Translations under genes and position numbers: made by a program
Notes under the pieces: generated by a model
The model's database searches: none
Seen by the model: the letters and a program-made list of their open reading frames with translations, nothing else
What the model was told of the DNA's origin: nothing
Part shown: piece after piece, positions 5,753 to 8,358 of the stretch
How positions within the stretch are numbered: the first letter of the stretch is position 1
Layout: the number at the start of each line of letters is the position of its first letter
NCBI GenBank assembly: GCA_964195005.1
Contig: CAXMOO010000025.1
Coordinates: 1-8,358 of the forward strand
DNA length: 8,358 nt
From: JAUXLW01 sp964195005
Lineage (GTDB): Bacteria; Actinomycetota; Acidimicrobiia; Spongiisociales; SHLN01
Direction of reading: 5' to 3'

Positions 5753-7882
5753 ATGCAGGTCGACATTCAAACCATTCCCGGTGCCCAGATCGCACTGCCC
5801 GACGAGTTCGATCGGCTCTACGACCTCGCTCACAACCTCTGGTGGTCGTGGGACGACACTGCTACGGCCATGTGGGGGCATGTAGATCCGACACGCTGGG
5901 CCGAGGCCGAGAACCCCATATCACTCTTGCAGGGAACCGACATGGCAACCTGGGATCGCCTCCATAACGACAGCCGCTTCGTGCACGCTTACAAGGACGT
6001 CGTTCGTCGATTCGATGCCTACCTCACGGAGGACGACACGTGGTCATCGAAGCAGGTCCCACCGCTGAACGGCCCGGTGACATATATGTGCACCGAATAT
6101 GGCCTCCATCACGAGCTTCCTTTCTATTCCGGTGGTCTCGGAGTGCTGGCTGGTGACCACCTGAAATCGGCCTCCGACCTGGGTATCCCGATGGTGGCGA
6201 TCGGGGTGCTTTTCCACCTGGGCTATTTCCGGCAGGCGGTTGACCCGGACGGAGATCAGCAGCACTACTACCCGGCTATGGATATTTCGCGCTTGCCGGT
6301 GGATCCGGTCAGATCTCCCGGCGGCGGGCACCTGAAAGTCGACCTCGACTTTCCGGGAAGGACCGTGCGAGTGGCAGCCTGGAAACTTCAAGTAGGCCGG
6401 GTGCCGCTGATTCTTCTGGACACCGACCTCCCGGAAAACGATCCTTCCGACCGCACCATCACACACCTCCTCTATGTGCGGGGCCGGGACATGCGCCTCG
6501 CCCAGGAGTTGGTTCTCGGTGTTGGAGGCGTCAAGGTCCTCAGGAAGCTCGGCATCGCCCCGGCAGTGTGGCACGTCAATGAGGGGCACTCCGCCTTCAG
6601 TCTCCTGGCGCGGACTGTAAGGCGAATGGAGGAAGGCGCCAGTTTCGACAAGGCACGGATCGGTATCCGGGCCAAGACACTTTTCACTCTGCACACTCCA
6701 GTTCCCGCCGGGAACGAGCGCTTCGACCCTGGCGAAGTGCAGCGCTACGCCGACTATCTCTTCCCCGGGATTGAGCCGGGCACCATCGCCGACATGGGCA
6801 AAACAAGGGAGCACGACGAGGGTTTCGACCTGGGAGCGCTCGCCATCAGGTTTTCTTCGTTTGTTAACGGTGTCAGCCAGCGCCATGGCCAGGTGGCGAG
6901 CCAGCAATGGAACCACCTGATTGGAGGCCCCGCCTCGGCGATCACTAACGGTGTCCACGTCGCCACCTGGGTCGGGCATTCGATACATCGAGTATTCAGT
7001 GACGCCCTCGGGTCCGATTGGCCTGTCCGGCTGGCGGATTCAGCCGCCTGGGATGAAAAGATTCGGGCAATCCCCGACGATGAGCTGTGGCATGCCCACC
7101 AGGCTCAGAAGGATGTCATGACCCGCCAAATCCGCCGGCGGATTCGTTCCCAGGCGAGCCGCCACGGACTGGGACCCGATCGGCTCAAGGAAATTGGTGA
7201 GATGCTGCCGCTCGATCGGCTCATCATTGGCTTCGCCCGCCGCTTCGCGACCTATAAGCGAGCCACCCTCCTCCTTCACGACCTTCCCCGCCTCCAGGCC
7301 ATCCTCACCAACCCGGAGAAGCCGGTGCAGGTTGTGTTCGCCGGTAAAGCTCATCCCGCGGACCAGGAGGGCCAGGAACTCATTCGCCGCGTGGTGGAGC
7401 TGTCCCAGCGTCCTGAATTTCGCGGCCACCTCTTCTTCGTCGAGAATTATGACATGGCCCTCGGCCAGCTTCTCACGGGTGGCAGCGATGTTTGGCTCAA
7501 CAGCCCGACACCCCCGAAGGAGGCCAGCGGCACTTCCGGCATGAAGGCGGCGATGAATGGAGCCCTCAACCTCAGTGTGCCAGACGGGTGGTGGGATGAA
7601 GCAGCCCGCCATGGCGAGAATGGGTGGTCCTTTGGGCCTCCAGGCCTCGAGAGCAGGCCGGACGGCGAGGATGCCGACTCGCTCTACGCCCTCCTCGAAC
7701 AAGAAATAGTCCCGCTCTACTACACGCGAGATGGAGACAACATCCCCAAGGCATGGGTAGCGATGATGAAAGAAGCCATCGTGTCCTCGGCGTTCCCCTT
7801 CTCCTCACATCGTATGCTCATGCAGTACGCGGGCCAGGCCTATTTCCCGTTGGCTGAGGCCGGCGCCCAAGCAGGTCGATAG
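5753..7882 (+). CDS. glgP: Alpha-glucan (glycogen/maltodextrin) phosphorylase, GT35, short form with DUF3417
   Basis: This enzyme cleaves alpha-1,4-glucan ends with phosphate to give glucose-1-phosphate, in the cytoplasm. The 709-residue protein opens with a DUF3417-type segment (YDLAHNLWWSWDDTA, roughly residues 15-100). It continues with the phosphorylase core: YSGGLGVLAGDHLKSASDLG from 125, HVNEGHSAF from 274, THTPVPAG-like HTPVPAGNERF near 314, FARRFATYKRA at 494-504, AGKAHPAD near 530, and EASGTSGMKAAMNGALN, where Lys598 is the expected PLP lysine. The N-terminus and this motif assign it to the short alpha-glucan phosphorylase branch rather than the muscle/E. coli branch. It ends soon after the catalytic domain, without the extra C-terminal region I recall in the roughly 860-residue mycobacterial GlgP. 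ATG 5753 is preferred; a TTG at 5750 is also in frame. No other glycogen gene is adjacent. Confidence 0.96.
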   Translation: MQVDIQTIPGAQIALPDEFDRLYDLAHNLWWSWDDTATAMWGHVDPTRWAEAENPISLLQGTDMATWDRLHNDSRFVHAYKDVVRRFDAYLTEDDTWSSKQVPPLNGPVTYMCTEYGLHHELPFYSGGLGVLAGDHLKSASDLGIPMVAIGVLFHLGYFRQAVDPDGDQQHYYPAMDISRLPVDPVRSPGGGHLKVDLDFPGRTVRVAAWKLQVGRVPLILLDTDLPENDPSDRTITHLLYVRGRDMRLAQELVLGVGGVKVLRKLGIAPAVWHVNEGHSAFSLLARTVRRMEEGASFDKARIGIRAKTLFTLHTPVPAGNERFDPGEVQRYADYLFPGIEPGTIADMGKTREHDEGFDLGALAIRFSSFVNGVSQRHGQVASQQWNHLIGGPASAITNGVHVATWVGHSIHRVFSDALGSDWPVRLADSAAWDEKIRAIPDDELWHAHQAQKDVMTRQIRRRIRSQASRHGLGPDRLKEIGEMLPLDRLIIGFARRFATYKRATLLLHDLPRLQAILTNPEKPVQVVFAGKAHPADQEGQELIRRVVELSQRPEFRGHLFFVENYDMALGQLLTGGSDVWLNSPTPPKEASGTSGMKAAMNGALNLSVPDGWWDEAARHGENGWSFGPPGLESRPDGEDADSLYALLEQEIVPLYYTRDGDNIPKAWVAMMKEAIVSSAFPFSSHRMLMQYAGQAYFPLAEAGAQAGR

Positions 7883-7897
7883 GGCTTTGGCGGGAAA

Positions 7898-7925
7898 GCG
7901 ACAGCCGGATCTCCCGTCTTATGCT
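7898..7925 (+). promoter_or_regulatory. Candidate promoter for the nicotinate phosphoribosyltransferase gene
   Basis: GCGACA (7898-7903), a partial match to TTGACA, is followed after 16 nt by TATGCT (7920-7925), which fits TANNNT. Transcription would begin near 7932, leaving a leader of about 40 nt that contains the ribosome site. The 90-nt gap after glgP is long enough for its own promoter, but readthrough from glgP remains possible since no convincing terminator is visible. Confidence 0.35.
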
Positions 7926-7960
7926 GTGAGACACCGAATGGACGATTACCAACCTGCTCC

Positions 7961-7966
7961 GGGGGG
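7961..7966 (+). promoter_or_regulatory. Ribosome binding site before the pncB GTG start
   Basis: GGGGGG lies 6 nt before the GTG at 7973. It supports the GTG start; the nearby ATG at 7981 is in another frame. Confidence 0.55.
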
Positions 7967-7972
7967 AATCGA

Positions 7973-8358
7973 GTGACAGCATGGGTCGGGAACGACAACC
8001 TGGCATTGCTCACTGATTTCTACGAGTTCACTATGGCCCAGGCGTACCACGCCACCGGGGCGAGTGACCCCGCCACCTTTGATCTCTTCGTGCGCAATCT
8101 GCCACCCAATCGGCGTTTCCTGGTGGCAGCAGGCCTCGAGGATGCTCTGAGCGGCCTCGAGCATTTCCGATTTCAACCAGCTGCGGTCGATTACCTGGCC
8201 TCGCTTGATCGGTTCACACCTGAGTTTCTCCAATACCTGTCGAGCTTCCGCTTTTCCGGTGATGTGGCAGCCATCCCGGAAGGTGAAGTGTTCTTTCAGG
8301 GTGAGCCGGTGATACGGCTGACGGCGCCACTCCCGGAGGCTCAGGTAGTGGAAACGTT
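7973..8358 (+). CDS. pncB: Nicotinate phosphoribosyltransferase, 5' part only
   Basis: The first 128 codons of an enzyme that joins nicotinate to PRPP to give nicotinate mononucleotide, the entry step of the Preiss-Handler NAD salvage pathway; the rest lies past the right edge. The fragment starts VTAWVGNDNLALLTDFYEFT and continues MAQAYHATG, the characteristic N-terminal helix of the family (LTDFYEFTM at 13-21). FDLFVRNLPPNRRFLVAAGLEDAL at about 36-59 and FSGDVAAIPEGEVFFQGEPVIRL at about 94-116 are also family-typical. The phosphorylated histidine and PRPP-binding residues lie downstream and cannot be checked. The start is GTG, supported by the G-rich ribosome site 6 nt before it. Full-length proteins are usually about 430-490 residues. 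It follows glgP on the same strand after 90 nt, with no obvious functional link. Confidence 0.93.
   Translation, partial: MTAWVGNDNLALLTDFYEFTMAQAYHATGASDPATFDLFVRNLPPNRRFLVAAGLEDALSGLEHFRFQPAAVDYLASLDRFTPEFLQYLSSFRFSGDVAAIPEGEVFFQGEPVIRLTAPLPEAQVVET

Noticed and set aside
4647..5795. Longer threonine aldolase reading from an ATG at 5795 (382 residues)
   Set aside because: The extra N-terminus overlaps the start of glgP and does not resemble the family, which begins close to the RSDTVT motif.
6044..6988. A 314-codon open frame on the minus strand inside glgP
   Set aside because: It lies wholly antisense to a gene with clear catalytic motifs, has no family resemblance that I recognise, and long antisense frames are expected in GC-rich coding DNA.
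7891..7916. Possible terminator hairpin CGGGA / TCCCG after glgP
   Set aside because: A five-base stem with a 16-nt loop and no following T-run; it also overlaps the candidate pncB promoter. Not convincing.
1..8358. Search for a novel system: CRISPR, toxin-antitoxin, defence, mobile element, RNA gene or riboswitch
   Set aside because: I saw no direct repeat array, transposase, integrase, small coupled gene pair or recognisable structured RNA. Real genes account for nearly the whole window, and no gap exceeds about 90 nt.

Overview
This is a GC-rich window of ordinary chromosomal housekeeping genes. Likely source: a Gram-positive-type, high-GC bacterium, most likely Actinomycetota and possibly an Acidimicrobiia-like lineage. 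The reasons are the high GC, frequent GTG starts, a fab cluster with fabD directly before fabH, and the DUF3417-type glycogen phosphorylase. This placement is inference from gene content, not a computed assignment.

Layout. A minus-strand block runs from about 5672 down to 1: a threonine aldolase gene with two indels, then fabD, fabH, fabG, acpP, fabF and the start of a histidine-phosphatase gene cut by the left edge. The five fab genes are tightly coupled (1-nt gap, 4-nt overlap, 13-nt gap, 1-nt gap) and almost certainly form one operon; the phosphatase follows fabF after 21 nt and could share the transcript. A plus-strand block begins at 5753: a short-form alpha-glucan (glycogen) phosphorylase, a 90-nt spacer, then the first 128 codons of a nicotinate phosphoribosyltransferase cut by the right edge. 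The two blocks diverge from a short region around 5673-5752 that carries two mirror-image -10-like motifs.

How the genes work together. FabD loads malonyl onto AcpP, FabH primes the chain by condensing acyl-CoA with malonyl-ACP, FabG reduces the beta-keto-ACP, and FabF extends the chain. The dehydratase and enoyl reductase needed to finish the cycle are not in the window. The threonine aldolase (glycine/threonine metabolism), the phosphorylase (glycogen/maltodextrin breakdown to glucose-1-phosphate) and the NAD-salvage enzyme have no obvious mechanistic link to fatty-acid synthesis.

Most notable observation: the threonine aldolase gene stays open in one frame throughout, but about 190 nt in its middle is in the wrong frame, removing the PLP-binding lysine. 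This is either a compensated double indel, a real decaying gene, or sequence error. I looked for a novel system and found none: no tRNA, rRNA, CRISPR array, insertion sequence, phage gene or attachment site is visible.
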